Origin: Streptomyces caatingaensis
GTDB taxonomy: Bacteria > Actinomycetota > Actinomycetes > Streptomycetales > Streptomycetaceae
Length of the DNA stretch: 64,000 bases
Assembly: GCF_001187435.1 (NCBI RefSeq)
Contig: NZ_LFXA01000017.1
Location: 682,001-746,000 of the forward strand
Direction: 5' to 3'
The notes beneath the pieces were generated by a model. It was not told the DNA's origin. It worked only from the letters and a program-made list of their open reading frames with translations, and ran no database searches. A program made the position numbers and the translations under genes. How positions within the stretch are numbered: position 1 is the stretch's first letter; every line of letters starts with the position of its first letter. Shown piece by piece: positions 41,595 through 50,164 of the stretch.

Positions 41595-42154
41595 TGACTG
41601 CCACCACCAACGCGCCGCGCCTCAAGCAGCGCTACCGCGACGAGATCGTCGCCAAGCTGCGTGAGGAGTTCTCCTACGAGAACGTCATGCAGGTCCCCGG
41701 CCTGACCAAGATCGTGGTCAACATGGGTGTGGGCGACGCCGCCCGCGACTCCAAGCTGATCGAGGGCGCCATCCGCGACCTCACCACGATCACCGGTCAG
41801 AAGCCGGCCGTCACCAAGGCCCGCAAGTCCATCGCGCAGTTCAAGCTGCGCGAGGGCCAGCCGATCGGTGCCCACGTCACCCTCCGTGGCGACCGCATGT
41901 GGGAGTTCCTGGACCGCACCCTGTCGCTCGCGCTGCCGCGCATCCGCGACTTCCGCGGTCTGTCCCCGAAGCAGTTCGACGGTCGGGGCAACTACACCTT
42001 CGGTCTCACGGAGCAGGTCATGTTCCACGAGATCGACCAGGACAAGATTGACCGCGTCCGGGGTATGGACATCACCGTGGTGACCACGGCGACCAACGAC
42101 GACGAGGGCCGCGCCCTCCTTCGTCACCTCGGCTTCCCCTTCAAGGAGGCGTGA
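41594..42154 (+). CDS. rplE: 50S ribosomal protein L5
   Basis: A 186-residue 5S rRNA-binding protein of the central protuberance. It has KIVVNMGVGDAARDSK and the KSIAQFKLREGQPIG segment. Confidence 0.97.
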   Translation: MTATTNAPRLKQRYRDEIVAKLREEFSYENVMQVPGLTKIVVNMGVGDAARDSKLIEGAIRDLTTITGQKPAVTKARKSIAQFKLREGQPIGAHVTLRGDRMWEFLDRTLSLALPRIRDFRGLSPKQFDGRGNYTFGLTEQVMFHEIDQDKIDRVRGMDITVVTTATNDDEGRALLRHLGFPFKEA

Positions 42155-42159
42155 CCGAG

Positions 42160-42345
42160 ATGGCGAAGAAGTCTCTGATCGCTAAGGCCTCGCGCAAGCC
42201 GAAGTTCTCGGTCCGCGCGTACACCCGCTGCAACCGCTGCGGCCGGCCGCACTCCGTTTACCGCAAGTTCGGCCTGTGCCGCGTGTGCCTCCGTGAGATG
42301 GCTCACCGTGGCGAGCTGCCGGGCGTGACCAAGAGCTCCTGGTAA
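42160..42345 (+). CDS. rpsZ: 30S ribosomal protein S14, zinc-binding (type Z)
   Basis: A 61-residue protein; ATG 42160 (MAKKSLIAKASRKPK). A four-cysteine zinc site (CNRC ... CRVC) makes this the C+ form, so the paralogous zinc-free form would be expected elsewhere. The in-frame GTG at 42151 is unlikely. Confidence 0.96.
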   Translation: MAKKSLIAKASRKPKFSVRAYTRCNRCGRPHSVYRKFGLCRVCLREMAHRGELPGVTKSSW

Positions 42346-42554
42346 CAGCCCAGTTGGGTTGAACCTGGACTCTCGGTAAGCAAGCTGGACGCGGGAGCCC
42401 TTCCCGATGCTCGCGTAGAGTTGAAGGGTTGGGCCCCCGCTGCCCAATTCGTCTTACTACGCCGTAGGTCCCCGCGCCGCACCCGTCCCGACCCAGTTCG
42501 GGGAGAGGGATGGCGCAGATAGGAAACCCCGGCGAGAGAGGCCGAAGGCCAAAC

Positions 42555-42953
42555 ATGACCATGACCGATCCGATCGCAGACATGCTGACCCGTCTGCGGA
42601 ACGCGAACTCGGCTTACCACGACACCGTGGCCATGCCCCACAGCAAGATCAAGGCGCACATCGCCGAGATCCTGCAGCAGGAGGGCTACATCGCCGGCTG
42701 GAAGGTCGAGGACGCCGAGGTCGGCAAGTCCCTCGTCATCGACCTGAAGTTCGGCCCGAACCGTGAGCGCTCCATCGCGGGCATCAAGCGGATTTCGAAG
42801 CCGGGCCTCCGGGTCTACGCAAAGTCCACCAACCTGCCGAAGGTCCTCGGCGGCCTGGGCGTGGCGATCATCTCCACGTCCCACGGTCTCCTGACCGGCC
42901 AGCAGGCTCAGAAGAAGGGCGTGGGTGGGGAAGTCCTCGCCTACGTCTGGTAA
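42555..42953 (+). CDS. rpsH: 30S ribosomal protein S8
   Basis: A 132-residue platform protein. ATG 42555 (MTMTDPIADMLTRLRNA) is the usual start; an in-frame upstream ATG at 42510 adds 15 unlikely residues. The 209-base gap before it has no recognised gene. In other bacteria S8 represses the spc operon. Confidence 0.97.
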   Translation: MTMTDPIADMLTRLRNANSAYHDTVAMPHSKIKAHIAEILQQEGYIAGWKVEDAEVGKSLVIDLKFGPNRERSIAGIKRISKPGLRVYAKSTNLPKVLGGLGVAIISTSHGLLTGQQAQKKGVGGEVLAYVW

Positions 42954-42974
42954 ACGGGAACGGAGGAAGAGCTA

Positions 42975-43514
42975 ATGTCGCGCATTGGCAAGCTGCCCAT
43001 CCAGGTTCCCGCTGGCGTGGACGTCACCATCGATGGCCGCTCGGTTCAGGTGAAGGGCCCCAAGGGCTCCCTCTCCCTCGAGCTCTCGGCGCCCATCGCG
43101 ATCGCCAAGGGTGAGGACGGCGTGCTGAACGTCACCCGCCCGAACGACGAGCGTCAGAACAAGGCCCTGCACGGTCTGTCGCGCACGCTGGTGGCGAACA
43201 TGATCACCGGCGTGACCCAGGGCTACAGCAAGAAGCTCGAGATCAGCGGTGTCGGTTACCGCGTCCAGGCCAAGGGCTCCAACCTGGAGTTCTCCCTGGG
43301 CTACAGCCACCCGATCCTGGTCGAGGCCCCCGAGGGCATCACCTTCAAGGTGGAGTCCCCGACCAAGCTGACTGTCGAGGGCATCGACAAGCAGAAGGTC
43401 GGCGAGGTCGCCGCGAACATCCGCAAGCTGCGGAAGCCCGACCCGTACAAGGCCAAGGGCGTCAAGTACGAGGGCGAAGTCATCCGCCGCAAGGTCGGAA
43501 AGGCTGGTAAGTAA
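42975..43514 (+). CDS. rplF: 50S ribosomal protein L6
   Basis: A 179-residue factor-binding protein with two related domains; MSRIGKLPIQVPAGV start and KPDPYKAKGVKYEGE near the C-terminus. Confidence 0.98.
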   Translation: MSRIGKLPIQVPAGVDVTIDGRSVQVKGPKGSLSLELSAPIAIAKGEDGVLNVTRPNDERQNKALHGLSRTLVANMITGVTQGYSKKLEISGVGYRVQAKGSNLEFSLGYSHPILVEAPEGITFKVESPTKLTVEGIDKQKVGEVAANIRKLRKPDPYKAKGVKYEGEVIRRKVGKAGK

Positions 43515-43517
43515 GCC

Positions 43518-43901
43518 ATGGCATACGGTGTCAAGATTGCTAAGGGCGACGCTTACAAGCGTTCCGCCAAGCAGCGCCGTCACATCCGTATCCGGAAGAA
43601 CATCTCCGGTACGGCTGAGCGCCCGCGTCTCGTGGTGACGCGTACCAACCGTGGCATCACCGCCCAGGTCATCGACGACATCAAGGGTCACACCCTGGCG
43701 TCGGCGTCGCACCTGGACGCGTCGATCCGTGGTGGCGAGGGCGACAAGAGCGCCCAGGCCAAGAAGGTGGGCGCCCTGGTCGCCGAGCGTGCCAAGGCCG
43801 CCGGTGTCGAGGCCGTCGTGTTCGACCGCGGTGGCAACCAGTACGCCGGGCGCATCGCCGCTCTGGCGGACGCCGCCCGCGAAGCCGGGCTGAAGTTCTA
43901 A
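43518..43901 (+). CDS. rplR: 50S ribosomal protein L18
   Basis: A 127-residue 5S rRNA-binding protein, three bases after rplF. RRHIRIRKNISGTAERPRL and the C-terminal DRGGNQYAGRIAALADAARE are characteristic. Confidence 0.97.
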   Translation: MAYGVKIAKGDAYKRSAKQRRHIRIRKNISGTAERPRLVVTRTNRGITAQVIDDIKGHTLASASHLDASIRGGEGDKSAQAKKVGALVAERAKAAGVEAVVFDRGGNQYAGRIAALADAAREAGLKF

Positions 43902-43947
43902 GCCCCGGTTCCGGAGCTAGCGGACGTAACAGAGAGAGGTAATTCCA

Positions 43948-44550
43948 ATGGCTGGACCCCAGCGCCGCGGTGGCGGCGCCGGTGGCGGCGAGCGGCGGGA
44001 CCGGAAGGGCCGTGACGGTGGCGCTGCCGCCGAGAAGACCGCGTACGTTGAGCGCGTAGTCGCGATCAACCGCGTCGCCAAGGTTGTCAAGGGTGGTCGT
44101 CGCTTCAGCTTCACCGCGCTGGTCGTGGTGGGCGACGGTGACGGCACCGTGGGTGTCGGTTACGGCAAGGCCAAGGAAGTTCCCGCGGCCATCGCCAAGG
44201 GCGTGGAGGAGGCGAAGAAGAACTTCTTCCGCATCCCCCGCATCGCGGGCACCATTCCGCACCCCGTTCAGGGCGAGAAGGCGGCCGGTGTCGTCCTGCT
44301 CAAGCCCGCCACCCCGGGTACCGGTGTTATCGCCGGTGGTCCGGTGCGTGCGGTGCTCGAGTGCGCCGGCGTCCACGACATCCTGTCGAAGTCGCTCGGT
44401 TCGTCGAACCCGATCAACATCGTGCACGCCACGGTGGAGGCCCTCAAGATGCTGCAGCGTCCTGAGGAGATCGCCGCCCGTCGTGGCCTGCCGCTCGAGG
44501 ACGTCGCGCCCGCCGCCCTGCTGCGTGCGCGTGCGGGGGCGGGTGCGTAA
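43948..44550 (+). CDS. rpsE: 30S ribosomal protein S5
   Basis: A 200-residue protein of the decoding-fidelity region, with a Gly/Arg-rich N-terminal extension (QRRGGGAGGGERRDRKG) and the core VAKVVKGGRRFSFTALVVVGD. The spectinomycin loop looks wild type (VVKGGRR). Confidence 0.97.
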   Translation: MAGPQRRGGGAGGGERRDRKGRDGGAAAEKTAYVERVVAINRVAKVVKGGRRFSFTALVVVGDGDGTVGVGYGKAKEVPAAIAKGVEEAKKNFFRIPRIAGTIPHPVQGEKAAGVVLLKPATPGTGVIAGGPVRAVLECAGVHDILSKSLGSSNPINIVHATVEALKMLQRPEEIAARRGLPLEDVAPAALLRARAGAGA

Positions 44551-44732
44551 TGGCTCGTCTCAAGGTCACGCAGACCAAGTCCTACATCGGCAGCAAGCAG
44601 AACCACCGTGACACCCTGCGTTCGCTCGGTCTGAAGAAGATCAACGACGTGGTTGTCAAGGAGGACCGTCCCGAGATCCGCGGCATGGTGCACACCGTCC
44701 GCCACCTCGTCACGGTCGAGGAGGTCGACTGA
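44550..44732 (+). CDS. rpmD: 50S ribosomal protein L30
   Basis: A 60-residue protein; ATG 44550 overlapping rpsE by one base. Sequence KVTQTKSYIGSKQNHRDTLR is standard. Confidence 0.97.
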   Translation: MARLKVTQTKSYIGSKQNHRDTLRSLGLKKINDVVVKEDRPEIRGMVHTVRHLVTVEEVD

Positions 44733-44733
44733 C

Positions 44734-45189
44734 ATGGCGGAGTCCAACCCGCTGAAGGTCCACAACCTCCGTCCGGCCCCGGGCGCCAAGACCGCCAAGA
44801 CCCGTGTCGGTCGTGGTGAGGCGTCGAAGGGTAAGACGGCCGGTCGTGGTACCAAGGGCACCAAGGCCCGTTACCAGGTTCCGGAGCGCTTCGAGGGTGG
44901 GCAGATGCCCCTCCACATGCGCCTCCCGAAGCTGAAGGGCTTCAAGAACCCCGCCCACAAGCAGTTCCAGGTCGTGAACCTGGACAAGCTGGCCGCGCTC
45001 TACCCGCAGGGTGGCGAGGTCACGGTGGCCGACCTGGTCGCCAAGGGCGCCGTTCGCAAGAACGAGCTCGTCAAGGTCCTGGGCCAGGGCGAGATCTCCG
45101 TCGCGGTGCAGGTGACGGTGGACGCCGTCTCCGCCTCCGCCAAGGAGAAGATTGCCGCCGCCGGCGGCACCGTCACCGAGCTCGTCTGA
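44734..45189 (+). CDS. rplO: 50S ribosomal protein L15
   Basis: A 151-residue protein; ATG 44734, one base after rpmD. It has the basic Gly-rich segment (RGEASKGKTAGRGTKG) and KNPAHKQFQVVNLDKLA. A strong hairpin follows before secY. Confidence 0.97.
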   Translation: MAESNPLKVHNLRPAPGAKTAKTRVGRGEASKGKTAGRGTKGTKARYQVPERFEGGQMPLHMRLPKLKGFKNPAHKQFQVVNLDKLAALYPQGGEVTVADLVAKGAVRKNELVKVLGQGEISVAVQVTVDAVSASAKEKIAAAGGTVTELV

Positions 45190-45203
45190 GTTCGTTGATC
45201 CGA

Positions 45204-45239
45204 CAACCGGGGATGTCCCATCAGGGGCATCCCCGGTTG
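45204..45239 (+). terminator. Hairpin between rplO and secY
   Basis: A 16-bp stem (45204-45219 with 45224-45239, one G-U) and 4-nt loop. No long U-tract follows, so it may attenuate rather than stop transcription into secY. The 213-base gap 45190-45402 also holds the secY leader. Confidence 0.75.
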
Positions 45240-45402
45240 GTCGTTCCAAGCCGGGCACGGTCGCCGGTAAGGTGGCGTGGACTGTTGCTGTACCTATGGG
45301 GGGTTCCGGCTTCCCCGGCCGTGCGGCTTTGACTGCTAAGTATTCGTCGAACCTCAAGACCGTTACCTTCCACGCGGGTGCGTGGGAGGCGCAGGAGGCA
45401 CC

Positions 45403-46716
45403 GTGCTCACCGCGTTCGCCCGGGCGTTCAGGACGCCCGACCTGCGCAAGAAGCTGCTGTTCACGCTGGGCATTCTGGTGATCTACCGGCTCGGGGCGCA
45501 CATCCCGGTGCCGGGCATCAACTACAAGAACGTCCAGACGTGCATCGACCAGACCAAGAGTGGTCAGGGTCTGTTCAGCCTCGTGAACATGTTCAGTGGT
45601 GGCGCGCTGCTGCAAATCACGATCTTCGCGCTGGGGGTCATGCCGTACATCACGGCGAGCATCATCCTCCAGCTGCTGACCGTCGTGATTCCCCGACTCG
45701 AGGCGCTGAAGAAGGAGGGGCAGTCGGGCCAGGCCAAGATCACGCAGTACACGCGGTATCTGACCATCGCGCTCGCCGTGCTCCAGGGCACCGGCCTGGT
45801 CGCCGTCGCGCGCAACGGAGCGCTCTTCGGCAACTGCCCGGTCGGCAACCAGATCGTCCCCAACCAGTCGATCTTCACGACCGTCACCATGGTCATCACC
45901 ATGACCGCGGGCACCGCGCTGATCATGTGGCTCGGTGAGCTCGTCACCGACCGCGGCATCGGCAACGGCATGTCGATCCTGATGTTCACCTCGATCGCCG
46001 CCCAGTTCCCGAGCGCGCTGTGGGCCATCAAGCTCCAGGGCAAGCTGGTGGACGGCTGGCTGGAGTTCGGGCTGGTGATCCTCTGCGGCCTCGCGATGGT
46101 CGCGCTCGTGGTCTTCGTCGAGCAGGCGCAGCGCCGCGTGCCGGTGCAGTACGCGAAGCGCATGATCGGCCGCCGTTCGTACGGCGGGACGTCGACCTAC
46201 ATCCCGCTGAAGGTGAACCAGGCCGGTGTGATCCCGGTGATTTTCGCCTCGTCGCTGCTCTACATCCCGGCCCTGCTGGTGCAGTTCACCAACTCCAAGG
46301 CGGGTTGGGCCCAGTGGGTCCAGGCCAATCTGGTCAAGGGCGACCACCCGATCTACATGGTCACTTACTTCCTGCTGATCGTGTTCTTCGCCTTCTTCTA
46401 CGTCGCCATCTCCTTCAACCCCGAAGAAGTTGCAGACAACATGAAGAAGTATGGTGGGTTCATCCCGGGCATCCGGGCGGGACGTCCCACCGCGGAGTAC
46501 CTGAGCTACGTGCTGAACCGCATCACGTGGCCCGGCTCTCTCTACCTGGGCCTGATCGCCCTGGTGCCCACCGTGGCGCTGGTCACACTCAACGCAAACC
46601 AGAACTTCCCGTTCGGGGGAACCAGCATCCTGATCATCGTGGGTGTCGGTCTGGAGACTGTGAAGCAGATCGAGAGCCAGCTTCAGCAGCGCAACTACGA
46701 AGGGTTCCTCCGCTGA
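45403..46716 (+). CDS. secY: Protein translocase subunit SecY
   Basis: A 437-residue, ten-helix channel protein. GTG 45403 is chosen because AGGAGG lies directly upstream; an in-frame start at 45382 adds seven residues. The plug and ring region (LGVMPYITASIILQLL) and the cytosolic loops (YIPLKVNQAGVIPVIF) are intact. The last base of its stop starts adk. Confidence 0.98.
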   Translation: MLTAFARAFRTPDLRKKLLFTLGILVIYRLGAHIPVPGINYKNVQTCIDQTKSGQGLFSLVNMFSGGALLQITIFALGVMPYITASIILQLLTVVIPRLEALKKEGQSGQAKITQYTRYLTIALAVLQGTGLVAVARNGALFGNCPVGNQIVPNQSIFTTVTMVITMTAGTALIMWLGELVTDRGIGNGMSILMFTSIAAQFPSALWAIKLQGKLVDGWLEFGLVILCGLAMVALVVFVEQAQRRVPVQYAKRMIGRRSYGGTSTYIPLKVNQAGVIPVIFASSLLYIPALLVQFTNSKAGWAQWVQANLVKGDHPIYMVTYFLLIVFFAFFYVAISFNPEEVADNMKKYGGFIPGIRAGRPTAEYLSYVLNRITWPGSLYLGLIALVPTVALVTLNANQNFPFGGTSILIIVGVGLETVKQIESQLQQRNYEGFLR

Positions 46717-47375
46717 TGCGAATCGTCCTCGTCGGGCCGCCCGGCGCCGGCAAGGGTACGCAGGCCGCGTACCTCGCCAAGAACCTCGCGATCCCGCACA
46801 TTTCGACGGGCGACCTCTTCCGGGCGAACATCAGCCAGGGCACGCCGCTCGGCCTCAAGGCCAAGGAGTACATGAGCGCCGGCCAGCTGGTGCCGGACTC
46901 GGTGACCATCGGCATGGCCGAGGACCGCATGGACCAGGAGGACGCCGCGGGCGGCTTCCTGCTGGACGGCTTCCCGCGCAACATCGGCCAGGCCGAGGCG
47001 CTGGACGCCTACCTCTCCGGCAAGGGGCTCCGCCTCGACGCCGTCCTGGACCTGGAGGTCCCGGAGGACGAGGTCGTCAAGCGGATCGCCGGCCGCCGGA
47101 TCTGCCGTGCGGACAGCAGCCACGTCTTCCACGTGATCTACAACCAGCCGCGGACCGAGGGCGTCTGCGACGTCTGCGGCGGCGAGCTGTACCAGCGGGA
47201 CGACGACCGCGAGGACACCGTCCGCAAGCGGCTGGAGGTCTACCACAGCGAGACCGAGCCGATCATCGACTACTACAAGGCCCAGGGCCTCGTGGTGACG
47301 ATCTCGGCGCTCGGCAAGGTCGCCGAGGTGACCCAGCGGGCCATGGAGGCGCTCCCCTCGCGGGACGCCTCCTGA
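46716..47375 (+). CDS. adk: Adenylate kinase
   Basis: A 219-residue nucleotide kinase (ATP + AMP = 2 ADP). P-loop GPPGAGKGT (residues 7-15), DGFPRN, and a LID domain with CDVC that suggests partial zinc-type cysteines. It overlaps secY by one base. Confidence 0.98.
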   Translation: MRIVLVGPPGAGKGTQAAYLAKNLAIPHISTGDLFRANISQGTPLGLKAKEYMSAGQLVPDSVTIGMAEDRMDQEDAAGGFLLDGFPRNIGQAEALDAYLSGKGLRLDAVLDLEVPEDEVVKRIAGRRICRADSSHVFHVIYNQPRTEGVCDVCGGELYQRDDDREDTVRKRLEVYHSETEPIIDYYKAQGLVVTISALGKVAEVTQRAMEALPSRDAS

Positions 47376-47480
47376 CCCCACCCCTCGTGGTGCACGGCCG
47401 CGATGCCCGGACGGGCGTCGCGGCCGTAGTGTTGTTTGAACAGTTTTCGTACGGACGTCGTCGAACCGAGGAAGGCCCCC

Positions 47481-48320
47481 ATGGCGGTAGAGATCAAGAC
47501 CCCGGATCAGATCGCGAAGATGCGCGAGGCGGGGCTGGTCGTCGCCGCCATCCACGCGGCGACCCGGGAGGCGGCCGTGCCCGGGGCCACCACCAAGGAC
47601 CTGGACGACGTCGCCCGCAAGGTACTCGCCGAGCACGGCGCGAAGTCCAACTTCCTGGGGTACGGCGGCTTCCCCGCGACGATCTGCACCTCGGTGAACG
47701 AGGTCGTGGTGCACGGCATCCCGTCCGCCGACACCGTCCTCAAGGACGGCGACATCATCTCCATCGACGCCGGCGCGATCGTCGACGGCTGGCACGGGGA
47801 CGCCGCCTTCACGGCCTTCGTGGGCACCGGCCACGCCCCGGAGCTCGTCGAGCTCTCCCGGGTGACCGAGGAGTCCATGTGGGCCGGCATCGCCGCCGTG
47901 AAGAACGGCAACCGGCTGGTCGACATCTCCCGGGCCATCGAGACGTACATCCGCCGCCAGCCGCGGCCGGCCACCGGCAAGTACGGGATCATCGAGGACT
48001 ACGGCGGGCACGGCATCGGCTCCGCCATGCACATGGACCCCCACCTGCTGAACTACGTCTCCCGCAAGCGGGGCCGCGGGCCGCGGCTCGTCCCCGGCTT
48101 CTGCATCGCGATCGAGCCGATGGTCTCCCTGGGCACGCCCCGCACCCACGTCCTGGAGGACGACTGGACCGTCCTCACCGACGACCTGACCTGGTCCTCG
48201 CACTGGGAGCACTCGGTGGCCCTGACGGAGGACGGCCCCCTGGTCCTCACCGCGGTCGACGGCGGCAAGGCCAAGCTGGCCGAGCTGGGCGTCACGGCCG
48301 CGCCGGATCCGCTGGGATGA
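47481..48320 (+). CDS. map: Methionine aminopeptidase, type I
   Basis: A 279-residue metalloprotease that removes initiator Met. ATG 47481 (MAVEIKTPDQIAKMREAG) has GGAAGG upstream; the in-frame start at 47436 is less likely. Metal ligands are in ISIDAGAIVDGWHGDAAFT, GGHGIG, IAIEPM and WEHSVALTEDG. Confidence 0.97.
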   Translation: MAVEIKTPDQIAKMREAGLVVAAIHAATREAAVPGATTKDLDDVARKVLAEHGAKSNFLGYGGFPATICTSVNEVVVHGIPSADTVLKDGDIISIDAGAIVDGWHGDAAFTAFVGTGHAPELVELSRVTEESMWAGIAAVKNGNRLVDISRAIETYIRRQPRPATGKYGIIEDYGGHGIGSAMHMDPHLLNYVSRKRGRGPRLVPGFCIAIEPMVSLGTPRTHVLEDDWTVLTDDLTWSSHWEHSVALTEDGPLVLTAVDGGKAKLAELGVTAAPDPLG

Positions 48321-48373
48321 GGGGGCGGGCGGCCGGTTAACGATCTCGGGGGATGGGCAGACCACCCCCTGGA

Positions 48374-48403
48374 TTAGTCTTTCCGGTTGCCCTGACGTAG
48401 ACT
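48374..48403 (+). promoter_or_regulatory. Possible infA promoter
   Basis: TTAGTC (48374-48379), 18 bases, TAGACT (48398-48403), about 95 bases before infA. The -35 is a partial match. Confidence 0.45.
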
Positions 48404-48495
48404 GATGCGTCGGCTCTCGTGTATCCGCATGCCCGCGTTCGCGCGGGGGTACGAATCACTGAGTCGATCAAGGTAGCCGATTCGAAAGGCGAAGC

Positions 48496-48717
48496 GTGGC
48501 CAAGAAGCAAGGTGCCATCGAGATTGAGGGCACCGTGATCGAGTCTCTGCCGAACGCCATGTTCAAGGTGGAGCTCCAGAACGGTCACAAGGTCCTCGCG
48601 CACATCAGCGGCAAGATGCGGATGCACTACATCCGTATCCTTCCCGACGACCGGGTCGTGGTGGAGCTCTCTCCGTACGACCTGACGCGCGGACGGATCG
48701 TCTACCGCTACAAGTAG
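48496..48717 (+). CDS. infA: Translation initiation factor IF-1
   Basis: A 73-residue S1-fold protein that closes the A-site during initiation; GTG 48496 after AAAGG. It has MAKKQGAIEIEGTVIE and LPDDRVVVELSPYDLTRGR. Confidence 0.98.
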   Translation: MAKKQGAIEIEGTVIESLPNAMFKVELQNGHKVLAHISGKMRMHYIRILPDDRVVVELSPYDLTRGRIVYRYK

Positions 48718-48776
48718 ATCTTGCCGGCGCCCCGTTGCCGCGGGGTGGTGGCACTGACCCGGAGAACCTCACACCC

Positions 48777-48890
48777 ATGAAGGTCAAGCCGAGCGTCAAG
48801 AAGATCTGCGACAAGTGCAAGGTGATCCGCCGCCACGGCCGGGTCATGGTCATCTGCGACAACCTGCGCCACAAGCAGCGCCAGGGCTGA
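48777..48890 (+). CDS. rpmJ: 50S ribosomal protein L36
   Basis: A 37-residue protein, MKVKPSVKKICDKCKVIRR..., ATG 48777, TGA 48888-48890. The zinc site (C11, C14, C27, H32) is intact, so this is the zinc-containing form. It lies between infA and rpsM, the usual place. Confidence 0.97.
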   Translation: MKVKPSVKKICDKCKVIRRHGRVMVICDNLRHKQRQG

Positions 48891-49074
48891 CGCAGGACCT
48901 GCACTCCGCAGTTCCTTCGCGCGACGCGAGCAATACGTACATACGCAGGGCCCGTCCCTCTCTGTGATGGAGGGCGACACCCCCGGCTCGGAGGCCGGGG
49001 ACCCGACAGGTACCTCATACGGCCGTCGGGAGTGGTCCTGTGGAAGACCTCCGACGAACATCTGGAGCCATTCA

Positions 49075-49455
49075 ATGGCACGCGTTTCCGGTGTCGACAT
49101 CCCGCGCGAAAAGCGCGTGGAGGTCGCACTCACCTACGTCTTCGGCATCGGCCGCACCCTGGCGAAGGAGACCCTCGCCGCCACCGGTGTGAACCCGAAC
49201 ACCCGCGTTCGTGACCTGTCCGAGGAGGACCTGGTCAAGATCCGCGAGTACGTGGACGCCAACATCAAGACCGAGGGTGACCTCCGTCGCGAGATCCAGG
49301 CCGACATCCGCCGCAAGGTCGAGATCGGCTGCTACCAGGGTCTGCGCCACCGTCGTGGCCTGCCCGTCCACGGCCAGCGCACCAGCACGAACGCCCGTAC
49401 CCGCAAGGGCCCGCGTCGCGCCATCGCCGGCAAGAAGAAGCCGGGCAAGAAGTAG
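49075..49455 (+). CDS. rpsM: 30S ribosomal protein S13
   Basis: A 126-residue head protein; ATG 49075 (MARVSGVDIPREKRVEVAL). The C-terminal NARTRKGPRRAIAGKKKPGKK tail reaches the P-site tRNA. Confidence 0.98.
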   Translation: MARVSGVDIPREKRVEVALTYVFGIGRTLAKETLAATGVNPNTRVRDLSEEDLVKIREYVDANIKTEGDLRREIQADIRRKVEIGCYQGLRHRRGLPVHGQRTSTNARTRKGPRRAIAGKKKPGKK

Positions 49456-49520
49456 TCCTCAGCGGACGCTCGTCAGCGGTCTTCGCTGTAGGACCGACCA
49501 CCTCCCGTAGGAGATAAGAG

Positions 49521-49925
49521 ATGCCCCCCAAGGGTCGTCAGGGCGCTGCCAAGAAGGTGCGCCGCAAGGAAAAGAAGAACGTCGCTCACGGCCACGCGCA
49601 CATCAAGAGCACGTTCAACAACACCATCGTCTCGATCACCGACCCCACGGGCAACGTGATCTCCTGGGCCTCCGCCGGCCACGTCGGCTTCAAGGGCTCG
49701 CGCAAGTCGACCCCGTTCGCCGCGCAGATGGCCGCCGAGTCGGCCGCGCGCCGCGCGCAGGAGCACGGCATGCGCAAGGTCGACGTCTTCGTCAAGGGTC
49801 CGGGCTCCGGCCGCGAGACCGCGATCCGCTCCCTCCAGGCCACGGGCCTCGAGGTCGGTTCGATCCAGGACGTCACCCCGACCCCGCACAACGGCTGCCG
49901 TCCGCCGAAGCGCCGTCGCGTCTGA
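49521..49925 (+). CDS. rpsK: 30S ribosomal protein S11
   Basis: A 134-residue platform protein; ATG 49521. It has NVAHGHAHIKSTFNNTIVSI and the C-terminal TPHNGCRPPKRRRV. The last 35 bases of the coding region plus three bases beyond recur 101 bases downstream (49992-50029). Confidence 0.98.
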   Translation: MPPKGRQGAAKKVRRKEKKNVAHGHAHIKSTFNNTIVSITDPTGNVISWASAGHVGFKGSRKSTPFAAQMAAESAARRAQEHGMRKVDVFVKGPGSGRETAIRSLQATGLEVGSIQDVTPTPHNGCRPPKRRRV

Positions 49926-49962
49926 CGCCGCTCCCCTCCGGGCCTCGCGTCCGGCTGGGGGT

Positions 49963-49980
49963 GTGGGGGTTATCCCCCAC
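49963..49980 (+). other. Hairpin in the rpsK-rpoA gap
   Basis: GTGGGGG-TTAT-CCCCCAC, a perfect 7-bp stem with a 4-nt loop, lying between the two copies of the rpsK end. Confidence 0.5.
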
Positions 49981-49991
49981 GGTGGCGCGGT

Positions 49992-50029
49992 ACGGCTGCC
50001 GTCCGCCGAAGCGCCGTCGCGTCTGACGC
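49992..50029 (+). repeat. Duplicated 3' end of rpsK
   Basis: 38 bases identical to 49891-49928, the rpsK C-terminal codons (GCRPPKRRRV region) with its TGA. It is a direct repeat at 101-base offset with 63 bases in between. It lacks a start and is not a gene. Confidence 0.9.
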
Positions 50030-50164
50030 GTTCCGCGCGTCTTAAGGGCCGGCACACACGTGCTCGCGGGCGGTACGGCTCCTCGGAGCCGTGCCGCCCG
50101 TACCCTTGCAGTGCACACGGGCGTCAAATAGCGGGCGCCCACGACTGAAGGATCTGATCCACAC

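Noticed and set aside
49992..50029. A truncated second rpsK gene
   Set aside because: Only the last ~11 codons are present with no start; it is a short direct repeat, not a gene copy.
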